The notes beneath the pieces are model-generated. The model made no database searches. It had not been told where the DNA came from and saw only the letters and a program-made list of their open reading frames with translations. From Aquabacterium sp. A3 (GTDB lineage Bacteria; Pseudomonadota; Gammaproteobacteria; Burkholderiales; Burkholderiaceae_C): a DNA stretch of 64,000 nucleotides. Numbering within the stretch: position 1 is the first letter of the stretch; each line of letters opens with the position of its first letter. Location of the stretch: contig NZ_JBBPEV010000001.1 of the NCBI RefSeq assembly GCF_038069945.1, positions 372,001 through 436,000 of the forward strand. Reading direction: 5' to 3'. This document shows positions 18,874 to 27,937 of the stretch, piece by piece. The translations under genes were made by a program, and so were the position numbers.

Positions 18874-19920
18874 TCACAAGGGATCCAGGGCAGCGATCAG
18901 GCCCTGACAGTCGGCGGGCAAAGGGGCTTCCAGCACCAGGTCCTGCCCGGTGACGGGATGGGCCAGTCGCAGGTAACGCGCATGCAGGAACATGCGCTCG
19001 AAACGCCCCTGCGGCAAACGCGCCCGGTGCAGACCCGGCCACACGCCCTCGCCGCGGGCCAAGGCCTTGTTGAGGGCAAAGTCACCGTATTTGTCATCGC
19101 CCACGATGGGATGGCCCTCGTTGGACAGGTGCACCCGAATCTGGTGGGTCCGCCCGGTCTTGATGGTCACATCCAGCAAAGAAAAGCCCGCGAATGATTG
19201 CACCACGTGCACCAGCGAAATAGAGCGCCGCCCTACTTCATCCGACGCCTTGACCGCCTTCACGCGGCGCTCGCCCTCGGCTGTCAGGTACTTGTGCAGC
19301 GCCACATCAATGATTTTTTTACGCGCTGGCCACGCCCCTTGCACCAGTGCGGCGTAGGTCTTGTGGGCCTGGCGGTGGCGAAACACGTCTTGCAAGGTCG
19401 TCAAGGCGCTTCGCTTCTTGGCGATCAACAAGATGCCTGAGGTTTCCTTGTCCAGCCGGTGCACCAGCTCCAGAAAACGTGCCTGAGGCCGAGCTCTGCG
19501 CAATTGTTCGATCACGCCAAAACTCACGCCACTGCCCCCGTGCACGGCCACGCCGGCGGGCTTGTTGATCGCCAGCATCACCTCGTCTTCGTAGATCACC
19601 GGGAACTCGCGCGCGGGCACCGCCGCCAGTTGAGACTCGTCTTTTTCCGCCAGGCGCAACGGCGGCACACGCACCTCATCACCCAGGGCCAGCCGAGTAT
19701 CGGCCTGCGCCCTGCCCTTGTTCACCCGCACCTCACCCGAACGGATGATGCGGTACACCAGGGTCTTGGGGGCACCCTTGAGCACACGAATGAGGAAGTT
19801 GTCCAGACGCTGACCGGCCGAACCCTCATCGATGATCAGCCGCTGCACGCCGGGGGTGGCAGGCGTGATGTTGGCGGGTTTTCCGGCGTCGTTTTCAGAA
19901 CGACGGGATACAGATTTCAC
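18874..19920 (-). CDS. rluC: 23S rRNA pseudouridine synthase RluC
   Basis: RluA-family enzyme; in E. coli RluC makes pseudouridine at 955, 2504 and 2580 of 23S rRNA. An N-terminal S4 RNA-binding domain (about residues 36-80, SAGQRLDNFLIRVLKG) is followed by the catalytic domain with HRLDKETSG (Asp157) and GRTHQIRVH. The frame is open far upstream without an ATG in a sensible place. The GTG at 19920 (VKSVSRRSEND) gives 348 aa, near the family length, but lacks a good ribosome site, so the start is uncertain. Divergent from rne, as in many proteobacteria. Confidence 0.92.
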   Translation of the reverse strand: MKSVSRRSENDAGKPANITPATPGVQRLIIDEGSAGQRLDNFLIRVLKGAPKTLVYRIIRSGEVRVNKGRAQADTRLALGDEVRVPPLRLAEKDESQLAAVPAREFPVIYEDEVMLAINKPAGVAVHGGSGVSFGVIEQLRRARPQARFLELVHRLDKETSGILLIAKKRSALTTLQDVFRHRQAHKTYAALVQGAWPARKKIIDVALHKYLTAEGERRVKAVKASDEVGRRSISLVHVVQSFAGFSLLDVTIKTGRTHQIRVHLSNEGHPIVGDDKYGDFALNKALARGEGVWPGLHRARLPQGRFERMFLHARYLRLAHPVTGQDLVLEAPLPADCQGLIAALDPL

Positions 19921-20648
19921 ACCTATAATGGGTTGAGCCACGGAATGGAATGCGTTTGGTGATTCGGCAAGGGCCTTTTCATCTGCGAATACCGACCCAA
20001 CAGGATTGCATTTTAACTTCTCGACAATCCCTAGGGGCGCCGGACCGGGCCAGGCAGGGTGTCCTGCCAATTTGATGGTGATGCAGCAAGGGCGTGATGC
20101 CGGAGAAAACCACCCAAGGTGTGGTTTTGCCGCCTGAACGGCCTTGTCAGAGCCAACGTCGATTGAACCAAGATCCAAGGTTGAGGGTCGGCAGCGCAAC
20201 CGTGCTTTTTTCCGGCACCGCGCGCTGCGGACCGTGTCAAACAAGAACCCGTGTCCCTCCCGTCACTTTGCTCCCTCTTGCAGGGCCACAGCCACAACCG
20301 CGCCCATCGTGAGCGCGCTGTGCTGTGTCGTCTGGCGCATCCTGCGCACAGACCAGTGACACCGGGACGCCCTCCTTCCTGCCCTGCCCCCTCTCTCGCC
20401 GTGGCCGTCCGTATTCGGGCGCAGGCGGGCGGCATCAGGCCAGAGTGGTGGACATGGCGTTCCGACCTGGCACACGCGCCCTTGCCCCTCGAACGCTCTG
20501 CGCGCTCGTGAGGCCCCAGGCAATTCCTTCACCGGTTCAGACTTCGTTGCTCGTGCATTCAGGCGGTCGGGGGTGGCAACACCTCAGGCCACTCGGGGTT
20601 TGACCGGCCACCATCCCGGTCAGGCCCCGCTTTGAATGTGGAGACCAC
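19921..20648. other. 728-bp divergent intergenic region rluC/rne
   Basis: Long non-coding gap, unusual in this tightly packed window, probably holding the rne leader, since rne transcripts of other bacteria have long regulatory 5' regions. It contains several inverted repeats: GGCAGG-GTGT-CCTGCC (20053-20068), AAAACCAC/GTGGTTTT (20106-20128), and one over the rne ribosome site. TATAAT at 19924-19929 on the plus strand is a perfect -10, but no -35 lies at 16-18 bp. I see no believable small gene: short open frames here have no ribosome sites or family resemblance. Confidence 0.6.
20106..20128. repeat. perfect inverted repeat in the rne leader
   Basis: Eight-bp arms AAAACCAC and GTGGTTTT around CCAAGGT. 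The A-rich left and T-rich right ends give it the look of a bidirectional terminator or a stable leader hairpin. No gene ends next to it, so a role in the rne leader RNA is the likelier reading. Confidence 0.5.
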
Positions 20649-20650
20649 AT
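20636..20650 (+). promoter_or_regulatory. hairpin covering the rne ribosome-binding site
   Basis: ATGTGG-AGA-CCACAT is a perfect 6-bp inverted repeat with a triloop. The Shine-Dalgarno GGAG (20640-20643) spans the stem and loop, and the right arm runs into the AU of the start codon (20649). If formed it would limit ribosome access, so opening or cleavage could tune RNase E synthesis. Confidence 0.5.
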
Positions 20651-23519
20651 GAAGCGCATGCTGATCAACGCCACGCAGCCGGAAGAACGGCGCCTGGCCA
20701 TTGTTGACGGACAAAAACTGCTCGACTTCGAAACCGAAATCGAAGGCCGCGAACAACGCAAGGGCAACATCTACAAAGCCGTCGTCACCCGGGTCGAACC
20801 CTCGCTGGAGGCCTGTTTCGTTGATTACGGCGAAGACCGGCATGGTTTCCTGCCGTTCAAGGAAATCTCACGCCAGTATTTCAAGGAAGGCGTCGAAGTT
20901 CGCTCGGCGCGCATTCAGGACGTGATCAAGGAAGGGCAGGAACTGCTCGTCCAGGTTGAAAAAGAAGAACGTGGCAACAAGGGCGCGGCCCTGACCACCT
21001 TCGTGTCGCTGGCCGGTCGGTACCTGGTGCTGATGCCCAACAACCCTCGCGGGGGTGGCGTCAGCCGCCGCATCGAGGGCGAAGACCGCGAAGAACTCAA
21101 GGAGGCCATGGACCAGCTTGAGTATCCCAAGGGCATGAGCCTGATTGCCCGCACCGCCGGCATCGGCCGCACGGCCGCCGAGCTGCAGTGGGACCTCAAT
21201 TACATGCTCAAGCTGTGGACCGCCATCGACGAGGCGGCCCAGGCTGGCAAAGGCGCGTACCTGATTTACCAGGAATCCTCCCTGGTGATCCGCGCCATCC
21301 GCGATTACTTCACCGCCGACATCGGCGAGATCCTGATCGACACGGACGACATCTACGAGCAGGCCAAGCAGTTCATGCTGCACGTCATGCCCGAGACGGC
21401 CAACCGTGTGAAGCGCTACCGCGACGACGCACCGCTGTTCTCGCGCTTCCAGATCGAGCACCAGATCGAAACCGCCTTCAGCCGCACGGTGAACCTGCCC
21501 TCGGGCGGCGCCATCGTGATCGACCACACCGAAGCCCTGGTGGCTGTGGACGTGAACTCGGCACGCGCCACGCGCGGCGGCGACATCGAAGAAACCGCCT
21601 TTCGCACGAACCTGGAAGCGGCTGATGAAATTGCTCGTCAGATGAGGCTGCGCGACCTGGGCGGCCTGATCGTGATGGACTTCATCGACATGGAGGACAG
21701 CAAGAACCGCCGCGAGGTCGAACAGCGTCTGCGTGACGCCCTGCGCACCGACCGCGCCCGCGTGCAGTTCAGCTCGATCAGCAAGTTCGGCCTGCTGGAG
21801 ATGTCGCGTCAGCGCCTGCGCCCCGCCTTGAGCGAAGGCAGCCACATCACCTGCCCGCGCTGTAACGGCACCGGCCACATCCGCGACACCGAGTCGTCGG
21901 CGCTGCAGATCCTGCGCATCATTCAAGAAGAATCGATGAAGGACAACACCGCCGCCGTGCACGTGCAAGTGCCGGTGGAAGTGACCTCCTTCCTGCTCAA
22001 CGAGAAGCGCACCGAGATCACCAAGATCGAACTCAAGCAGCGCGTGACCGTGCTGCTGGTGCCCAACAAGCGCCTGGAAACCCCGAACTACAAGCTGGAG
22101 CGTCTGCGTCACGACGACCCGCGCCTGGAAAACATCCAGGCCAGCTACACCATGATCGAGGAGCAGGACGACGAGGTGGGCTTCACCCGCCGCGAAAAAG
22201 CCAAGGCCAAGCAAGAGCCGGTGATCAAGGGCGTGCTGCCCGATCAGCCGGCACCGGTGGCCGCGCCCAAGCCCGAGCCCGTGGCCGAGGTGGCGCAGCC
22301 CGTCGCTCGGCCTGTGCCGCCGGTGGCTGCACCCGTTGCGCCTGCCTCGGGTGGCGGCTTCTTTGGGTGGATCAAGCGCCTGTTCACCGGCGAGCCGGCG
22401 CCGAGCGCGCCGGTGTTCACACCCGCCCCTGCCCCTGAGACCACCGAAGAAAGTCCTGCTAAGGAAACCGGCAAGTCGGGCAACCGCAACCGCCGTGACG
22501 GACAGGCTCGCCGAGGTGGCAACGAGCGCCGCGAACGTCAACATGGTGAGCGTGGCGAAAACCGGGAAGGCCGCGAGGGCCGTGGTCAGCGCCGTGACGG
22601 GCGCTCCGACCAGGCCGATCAGCGCAACGGGGAAGAAGCACGCGGCGATCAACGCGGACGCAACGGTCGGGGCGGTCGACAAGATCGCACTGAGCGCCCC
22701 CAAGGGGATCGCCCCGTGATCAACCGCGAAGACATCGCCGCGCAAGCCGCCGCCCTGGGGCAGACCGCCCCTGAGGTCACGCTGGACACCGGCGCGGCAG
22801 AGCAAAGCGAGCGCGAAGGTAGCCGCCGTCGCCGCCGCGGTGGACGCGGCCGAGGTGATCGCGACGACGCTCAGAACGCGCGCACCGAAGGCGCCATGGA
22901 AGACGTGGGCGTGACAGCCGGCATCGTCGAGGCCGAGCGTGACGCGAGCGAGCAAGCGACTCCAAATGACGTGGCGACAGCCCCTGATGAAGCCCGCGAG
23001 GACGGTCGTGAAGGCGCTCGCCGTGGTCGAAGCCGAGGTGGCCGCGGCCGACGCGAGCGCGCCGACCAGGCGCCTGCCGACATGCCCTTGACGGAAGGCG
23101 CAGATGCGCCGACCCTGATCGCCGATGCGGAACCCGTCAGCGATGCGCCGGTCACCATGGCACCCATCGAGACGGCGGACAGCGGCCACGACGCTCAGCC
23201 CACGCCAGCCGACAGGCCTGCCGAAGTGGCGGCGACGGCGGGCCCTGAGGCGGCCGAAGCCAGTGCTGAGCCTGTGAAGCCCTACGTCCTGGCCATGGCA
23301 GATCTGGAAGCACTGGCTGCCGAGGCTGGGCTGCAGTGGGTCAACTCCGACCCCGCCAAGATCCAGGCGGTGCAAGAAGCGATTGCCCGCGAGCCGCGTC
23401 CCGTGCATGTTCCTCGTGAACGCAAGCCGGCCGTGGTCGTGGACGATGGCCCGCTGATTCTGGTGGAAACGCGCAAGGACCTGAACCAGGTCACCCTGCC
23501 GTTTGACGCAGCGGCCTGA
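20649..23519 (+). CDS. rne: ribonuclease E
   Basis: Endoribonuclease (956 aa) that starts mRNA decay and processes rRNA and tRNA. The catalytic half spans about residues 1-510: S1 domain (about 37-120, with [16 protein letters not shown]), 5' sensor region, and the DNase-I-like core with Asp301 ([13 protein letters not shown]) and Asp344 ([10 protein letters not shown]). The Zn-link CPRC (Cys402, Cys405) is present. After about 560 the chain is Pro/Ala- then Arg/Gly/Glu-rich and probably disordered, including an arginine-rich part (about 610-700) for RNA and degradosome contacts. The C-terminal end (LPFDAAA) again looks conserved. A strong terminator follows. Confidence 0.98.
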   Translation: MKRMLINATQPEERRLAIVDGQKLLDFETEIEGREQRKGNIYKAVVTRVEPSLEACFVDYGEDRHGFLPFKEISRQYFKEGVEVRSARIQDVIKEGQELLVQVEKEERGNKGAALTTFVSLAGRYLVLMPNNPRGGGVSRRIEGEDREELKEAMDQLEYPKGMSLIARTAGIGRTAAELQWDLNYMLKLWTAIDEAAQAGKGAYLIYQESSLVIRAIRDYFTADIGEILIDTDDIYEQAKQFMLHVMPETANRVKRYRDDAPLFSRFQIEHQIETAFSRTVNLPSGGAIVIDHTEALVAVDVNSARATRGGDIEETAFRTNLEAADEIARQMRLRDLGGLIVMDFIDMEDSKNRREVEQRLRDALRTDRARVQFSSISKFGLLEMSRQRLRPALSEGSHITCPRCNGTGHIRDTESSALQILRIIQEESMKDNTAAVHVQVPVEVTSFLLNEKRTEITKIELKQRVTVLLVPNKRLETPNYKLERLRHDDPRLENIQASYTMIEEQDDEVGFTRREKAKAKQEPVIKGVLPDQPAPVAAPKPEPVAEVAQPVARPVPPVAAPVAPASGGGFFGWIKRLFTGEPAPSAPVFTPAPAPETTEESPAKETGKSGNRNRRDGQARRGGNERRERQHGERGENREGREGRGQRRDGRSDQADQRNGEEARGDQRGRNGRGGRQDRTERPQGDRPVINREDIAAQAAALGQTAPEVTLDTGAAEQSEREGSRRRRRGGRGRGDRDDAQNARTEGAMEDVGVTAGIVEAERDASEQATPNDVATAPDEAREDGREGARRGRSRGGRGRRERADQAPADMPLTEGADAPTLIADAEPVSDAPVTMAPIETADSGHDAQPTPADRPAEVAATAGPEAAEASAEPVKPYVLAMADLEALAAEAGLQWVNSDPAKIQAVQEAIAREPRPVHVPRERKPAVVVDDGPLILVETRKDLNQVTLPFDAAA

Positions 23520-23546
23520 GCACCGCTTCCAAGGTTTTCGCCTGCC

Positions 23547-23582
23547 AACCCACCCCAGGGCCTGCCCCGGGGTGGGTTTTTT
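23547..23582 (+). terminator. rho-independent terminator of rne
   Basis: Arms AACCCACCCC and GGGGTGGGTT (10 bp) around a 12-nt centre, with six T at 23577-23582. It starts 27 bp after the rne stop and is the clearest plus-strand terminator in the window. Confidence 0.92.
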
Positions 23583-23629
23583 CTTGCCCGCCAGATGTGA
23601 TGCGCTGCGTACACCGTTAAAACCCCAGG

Positions 23630-23658
23630 TTGACGTTAACGTCAAGCTCTCCTGTAAT
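23630..23658 (+). promoter_or_regulatory. promoter with 16-bp palindromic operator
   Basis: TTGACGTTAACGTCAA (23630-23645) is a perfect palindrome. Its first six bases act as a -35 (TTGACG), 17 bp before the -10-like TGTAAT (23653-23658), which places the predicted transcript start about 15 nt before the AGGAG ribosome site of the acyl-CoA ligase. A protein bound here would cover the -35 and spacer. From memory, sites of this kind are described for MerR-type LiuR regulators of branched-chain amino acid and fatty acid breakdown in proteobacteria; that link is an inference. Confidence 0.65.
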
Positions 23659-23680
23659 GGACGAAACGACAGGAGCACAC

Positions 23681-25537
23681 ATGGCCATACCCCAACCTCA
23701 GGCGAGTCAACAGCCTCCCTCCTCCAAGGGTGCACGCCAAACCGACCCCCTGACGGCCTTTGTGCCACCACCTGTGGTGCTGCTGCGCACGGCCGAACGA
23801 CTGGCCGGGCAACCCGCCTACGCGGTTCGCACGCCCGAAGGCTGGCAACACACCACCTGGCAAACCTACGGCGCCGAAGTGCGTCTGGCCGCACGGGCCT
23901 TGCTGACGCTGGGCGTGCGGCCCGGTCAGGCGGTGTCGATCCTGAGCTTCAACTGCCCGGCCTGGTCAGTCATGGGGTTCGGGGCCATGGCCATTGGTGC
24001 GGCACCTGCGGGGCTCTACTGGACGAGTTCCACCACCGATGTGGACTACATCCTGCGCCACTGCCAGGCCCCCGTGCTGATACTGGACGACCGTGCACGC
24101 CTTGAGGCGCTGAGCCCTGTCCTGGCCCTCGTCCCCACGCTGAAATACATCGTCTTGCTCAAAGGTGACCCGCAAGGCGTCGCCTGTGGCGACAAGCACC
24201 TGATGTCCTGGCAAGACTTCCTGGCGCTGGCACAAGACACGCCAGAGCCCGCCCTGCAACAACGCATGGGCCAACTGCGTGCCTCGGATGTGGGCACATT
24301 GATCTACACCTCAGGCACCACCGGACCGGCCAAAGCGGTGGTGCTCAGTCAGGGCAACTTGTGGTGGACCGCCACCACCATGCAAAAGACCTTTGCCGTT
24401 GACCACCGGGATCGCATGATCTCCTACCTGCCACTGGCGCACATCGCCGAACAGATGGGCAGCATGCACAACCAGGCCCATGCCGGCTTCGAGGTGTTCT
24501 ACGCACGCAGCCTGGAAGAATTGGGGGACCACCTCAAAGAGGTGCACCCCACGGTGTTCTTCGGGGTGCCCCGCGTGTGGGAGAAAATGCAATCGGCCAT
24601 TCAGAGCAAACTGGCCGATGCCACCGGCATGAAGGCCATCCTGGCGCGCTGGGCCTTGCGCGTGGGGCAGGCCTGGCATGCACGCGACCTGTCCGGGCAG
24701 GCCGCAGGTCCGTGGCTGACGCTGCAAAAGTCCCTGGCGCACCGCCTCATCTACCGAAAAGTCCAAGCGGCACTGGGGTTTGATCAGGCACGCTTGCTCA
24801 CCTCCGGTGCAGCCCCCATCGCCCCAGAAAGCCTCGCGTTCTTCACCGGGCTGAACCTGGTGGTGCGAGAGCTTTATGGTCAGTCAGAGGCTTGTGGCCC
24901 CTCCACACTCAGCCTGCCGGGCCTCACCCGCATCGGCTCGGTAGGCCAGGCGCTACCCGGCACCGAGATGACGGTGGCCGACGATGGCGAATTGCTGGTG
25001 CGTGGCCCCCACATCTTCCAAGGCTACCTGGGCCAGGCCAGCGCCACGGCCGAAGCGATGAACGGCCCCTGGCTGCGCACAGGCGATCTGGGCCACATCG
25101 ACGAAGACGGCTTCGTGTTCATCACGGGCCGCAAAAAGGACCTGATCATCACGTCCGGAGGCAAGAACATCTCGCCGGCCAACATCGAGGCCGCGTTGAT
25201 GGACACGCACCTCATCGAGCACGCCGTGGTCTGTGGAGACAGGCGGCACTTTCTGACGGCCCTGATATCACTGGACCAGGCCGCGCTGGAGGCCTTCGGC
25301 CGGCAGCACGGCCTGCAGGGCGAACTGCGTCAGCACCCTCAGGTGTTGGCGGCACTGCAGGCCGATGTGGAGGCGGTCAACGCCCGCCAGGCACGCGTGG
25401 CCCACATCCGCAAGTTCAGCCTGCTGCCGCATGCGTTGAGCATCGAGGGGGGCGAACTGACCCCCACGATGAAGGTCAAGCGCAAAGTGGTGCTCGAACG
25501 CCATCAGGGGCTGATCGAGGCCATGTACCAGGACTGA
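23681..25537 (+). CDS. AMP-binding long-chain acyl-CoA synthetase family protein
   Basis: Adenylate-forming enzyme of 618 aa that would activate a fatty or carboxylic acid with ATP and join it to CoA. P-loop-like YTSGTTGPAKAVVLS, then SYLPLAHIAEQ, GVPRVWEKMQ, LYGQSEACGPSTL (A5 motif), RTGDLGHIDEDGFVFITGRKKDLI (A7/A8, hinge) and the Lys region PTMKVKRKVV. This resembles the FAA1-type family more than FadD. The ATG at 23681 has AGGAG 6 nt upstream. A monocistronic gene with its own operator; the nagZ stop lies 8 bp beyond its end. Substrate chain length cannot be read from the sequence. Confidence 0.9.
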   Translation: MAIPQPQASQQPPSSKGARQTDPLTAFVPPPVVLLRTAERLAGQPAYAVRTPEGWQHTTWQTYGAEVRLAARALLTLGVRPGQAVSILSFNCPAWSVMGFGAMAIGAAPAGLYWTSSTTDVDYILRHCQAPVLILDDRARLEALSPVLALVPTLKYIVLLKGDPQGVACGDKHLMSWQDFLALAQDTPEPALQQRMGQLRASDVGTLIYTSGTTGPAKAVVLSQGNLWWTATTMQKTFAVDHRDRMISYLPLAHIAEQMGSMHNQAHAGFEVFYARSLEELGDHLKEVHPTVFFGVPRVWEKMQSAIQSKLADATGMKAILARWALRVGQAWHARDLSGQAAGPWLTLQKSLAHRLIYRKVQAALGFDQARLLTSGAAPIAPESLAFFTGLNLVVRELYGQSEACGPSTLSLPGLTRIGSVGQALPGTEMTVADDGELLVRGPHIFQGYLGQASATAEAMNGPWLRTGDLGHIDEDGFVFITGRKKDLIITSGGKNISPANIEAALMDTHLIEHAVVCGDRRHFLTALISLDQAALEAFGRQHGLQGELRQHPQVLAALQADVEAVNARQARVAHIRKFSLLPHALSIEGGELTPTMKVKRKVVLERHQGLIEAMYQD

Positions 25538-25545
25538 GGCTCAAC

Positions 25546-26685
25546 TCACGCGGGCAAACGGGCCAGGGCCTGCTGGTAGGCGGGCTGATGCATCAGGTCA
25601 TCCCAGGGCACGGGATGATGCTGGGGCAACAAGCCCAGCCTGCGCGCCTCGCTGTCGGGACTGGCCTGCCACAGGCCATCCGCCTGGGCCTGCAACAGCC
25701 CGTCCAGCAAGGCATCCACGGGGGCGCCGCCTTGAACCGACTGGTTGCACAACAGCACCAGATCACACCCCGCATTGAGTGCTGCGATGGCACCCTGGGT
25801 GTGATTGCCGGCCACGCTGGCACCCTCCATGCTCAGGTCGTCGCTGAAGATGGCACCGGTGAACCCCATCTGGGCACGCAAGATGTCTTGCAGCCAGCGT
25901 CGAGAAAAGCCTGCGGGCGCCGCATCGACCTTCGGGTAAATGACGTGGGCTGGCATGACGCTGCCCAAGGAGAGGTCCAGCCATTCGTAAGGCCGCGCAT
26001 CGTCGGCCAGGATGGCCTTGAGCGAACGCCGGTCCACAGGCACATCCACGTGCGAATCGGCCTTCACAAAACCGTGCCCCGGGAAATGCTTGCCGCAGTT
26101 GGACATGCCCGCCTGTTGCAGGCCCTGCATCACGGCCCTGGCCAACATGCTCACCACCCGTGGATCGCGGTGAAAAGCCCGGTCGCCGATCACGCCGCTT
26201 TCACCCCAGTCCAGGTCGAGCACCGGGGTGAAGGTGAGGTCAACACCACACGCGCGCAACTCACTGGCCAGCACATAGCCGCAAGCGGTGGCCGCCGCCA
26301 TGGCGCGCATGGCGCCCAGCCCCTCGACCTGTGCGCGCCCCTGACAGTCATCGGTCCACATCTCGCCCAGGCGGCGCATGGCGGGCACGTGGGTGAAGCC
26401 GTCCGTCTTGAAGCGCTGCACGCGTCCACCTTCGTGGTCGACACAGATGAGCAGGTCGTCACGCACCGATTTGATCTCGGCACACAAGCTGGTGAGTTGG
26501 GCGCGGTTGTGCCAATTGCGGGCAAACAAGATGACCCCGCCCGTCAAGGGGTGCAGCAGCCGACGGCGATCGGACTCATCCAGGCTCAGGCCAGGCACGT
26601 CCAGCACCACTGGCGCGTGGGCATGGACTGGTGCATGGGTGGGCACGGTCTGGCGGGAAGAACGGGGGCGGCGAGGCGATTTCAT
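25546..26685 (-). CDS. nagZ: beta-N-acetylhexosaminidase
   Basis: Cytoplasmic family-3 glycoside hydrolase (379 aa) that removes GlcNAc from anhydromuropeptides in cell-wall recycling. After a short basic N-terminus: VDHEGGRVQRF, then KHFPGHGFVKADSHVD, whose His is the catalytic acid/base typical of NagZ, and IFSDDLSMEGA with the nucleophile Asp. It overlaps acpS by 4 nt and is the last gene of the long minus-strand block. Confidence 0.95.
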   Translation of the reverse strand: MKSPRRPRSSRQTVPTHAPVHAHAPVVLDVPGLSLDESDRRRLLHPLTGGVILFARNWHNRAQLTSLCAEIKSVRDDLLICVDHEGGRVQRFKTDGFTHVPAMRRLGEMWTDDCQGRAQVEGLGAMRAMAAATACGYVLASELRACGVDLTFTPVLDLDWGESGVIGDRAFHRDPRVVSMLARAVMQGLQQAGMSNCGKHFPGHGFVKADSHVDVPVDRRSLKAILADDARPYEWLDLSLGSVMPAHVIYPKVDAAPAGFSRRWLQDILRAQMGFTGAIFSDDLSMEGASVAGNHTQGAIAALNAGCDLVLLCNQSVQGGAPVDALLDGLLQAQADGLWQASPDSEARRLGLLPQHHPVPWDDLMHQPAYQQALARLPA

Positions 26686-27089
26686 GAAGCGGTCGGGGGT
26701 TGGTGTTCGATGATGACAAAAGCCAGGGCGTGATGGGCCTCATCACTCAGGGACAGGTGCGCACGCCAGTGCTGGCGGGCAAACCAGTCGGCCAGTTCGC
26801 CATGAAGCTGCCAGGTCGGCTGCCCCAGGGCGCCAGAGATCACTTCACAGGCCTGCCAGCCCATGGGATGACGCATGCCCAGTCCGATGGCCTTGGCAAA
26901 GGCCTCTTTGGCCGCAAAACGCGTCGCCACATAACGATGGGCATGCGCCGACGAGGTCTGCAAACGTTGCTCAAAGGTCTGCCACTCCGAGGGGCCAAGA
27001 ATGCGGCGTGCAAACCGCAGCCCGTGACGCTGCAGCGCCGCATCGATGCGGCGCACATCACACAGGTCGGTGCCGATGCCTGCAATCAC
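26682..27089 (-). CDS. acpS: holo-[acyl-carrier-protein] synthase
   Basis: Transfers 4'-phosphopantetheine from CoA to ACP, so it activates the AcpP encoded 12 kb away in the same block. GIGTDLCDVRRI (Asp8, metal) and RFAAKEAFAKAIG (Glu) are the two signature segments. 135 aa, usual length. ATGA overlaps with pdxJ upstream and nagZ downstream imply coupled translation. Confidence 0.96.
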   Translation of the reverse strand: MIAGIGTDLCDVRRIDAALQRHGLRFARRILGPSEWQTFEQRLQTSSAHAHRYVATRFAAKEAFAKAIGLGMRHPMGWQACEVISGALGQPTWQLHGELADWFARQHWRAHLSLSDEAHHALAFVIIEHQPPTAS

Positions 27090-27937
27090 GTGGCCCGCCT
27101 GCGCGCCGCAATGGACTCGGCCCTGAAATCGGCGATGGCCTGCTTGAGCCCTACCAGCACGGCGTGGCCCACCAAGGCATGGCCAATGTGGAGCTCGGCC
27201 ACCTCGGGCATGGCGGCCACGATGGCCGTGCTGCTGGGCTCAGTGGCAACGGCCGCGCCAGTCAGGCCAGACTGGGGCCATCCATCACGGCTCACGGCCA
27301 GCGCAAGGCCATGACCCGCGTGGGTGCGCAAGCCCAGGCTTTGCCCCAGGCGCAAGCCAGCCAGCAACCTGGCCTGCTCACGCGCGATCGCCGAGGTGTC
27401 ACGGTCCCACCAGGCATGGGCCAGAGGCCCAGTGTGCAGCTCGATGCAGGGAGCGCCTGCCCGGGCAGCGGCCTCGATCTGAACGGGGTCGGCACCGATG
27501 AACAAGGACACGCGGCAGCCAGCCCGTGCCAGCCGGGCACAGGCCTCTTGCACACGACCAAACTGGCCCTGCACGTCCAGCCCACCTTCCGTGGTCACCT
27601 CCTGGCGTCGCTCTGGCACCAGACACACGTGCTCAGGTGCTGTGCGTTCGATGATGTCGAGCATCTCATCGGTGATGGCCGCCTCGAAATTCAAGGGCAC
27701 CGACAACGCGGCCTTCAGCCGACTCACATCGTCGTCGCGGATGTGGCGGCGATCTTCGCGCAGGTGGAAGGTGATGATGTCTGCGCCCCCCTCCACGGCC
27801 CACTGTGCCGCCACCACCGGGTCCGGGAATGCACCGCCACGGGCATTGCGCAAGGTGGCGACATGGTCGATGTTGACGCCCAGCAAAGGCGCATCGTGTG
27901 CCGTCAATTGCGCGGCAGGCGAGACAGAGAAGCTCAT
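27086..27937 (-). CDS. pdxJ: pyridoxine 5'-phosphate synthase
   Basis: Last ring-closing step of DXP-dependent vitamin B6 synthesis, joining 1-deoxyxylulose phosphate and aminoacetone phosphate. LGVNIDHVATLRNARGG near the N-terminus, ITFHLREDRRHI, NFEAAITDEM, VCLVPERRQEVTTEGG and HAGHGL are characteristic. The ATG at 27937 overlaps the recO stop (ATGA), making a 283-aa protein; the longer frame starting at 28015 lies inside recO and is not needed. The length is slightly above the usual 240-260 because of a few internal insertions. Confidence 0.95.
   Translation of the reverse strand: MSFSVSPAAQLTAHDAPLLGVNIDHVATLRNARGGAFPDPVVAAQWAVEGGADIITFHLREDRRHIRDDDVSRLKAALSVPLNFEAAITDEMLDIIERTAPEHVCLVPERRQEVTTEGGLDVQGQFGRVQEACARLARAGCRVSLFIGADPVQIEAAARAGAPCIELHTGPLAHAWWDRDTSAIAREQARLLAGLRLGQSLGLRTHAGHGLALAVSRDGWPQSGLTGAAVATEPSSTAIVAAMPEVAELHIGHALVGHAVLVGLKQAIADFRAESIAARRRAT

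Noticed and set aside
19924..19929. Perfect TATAAT on the plus strand as an rne promoter
   Set aside because: No -35 at 16-18 bp and no TG extension; kept only as a remark on the gap.
20868..23894. Open frame of about 1000 codons on the strand opposite rne
   Set aside because: It mirrors the codon bias of rne in GC-rich DNA, has no ribosome site, no family resemblance, and rne itself is unmistakable.
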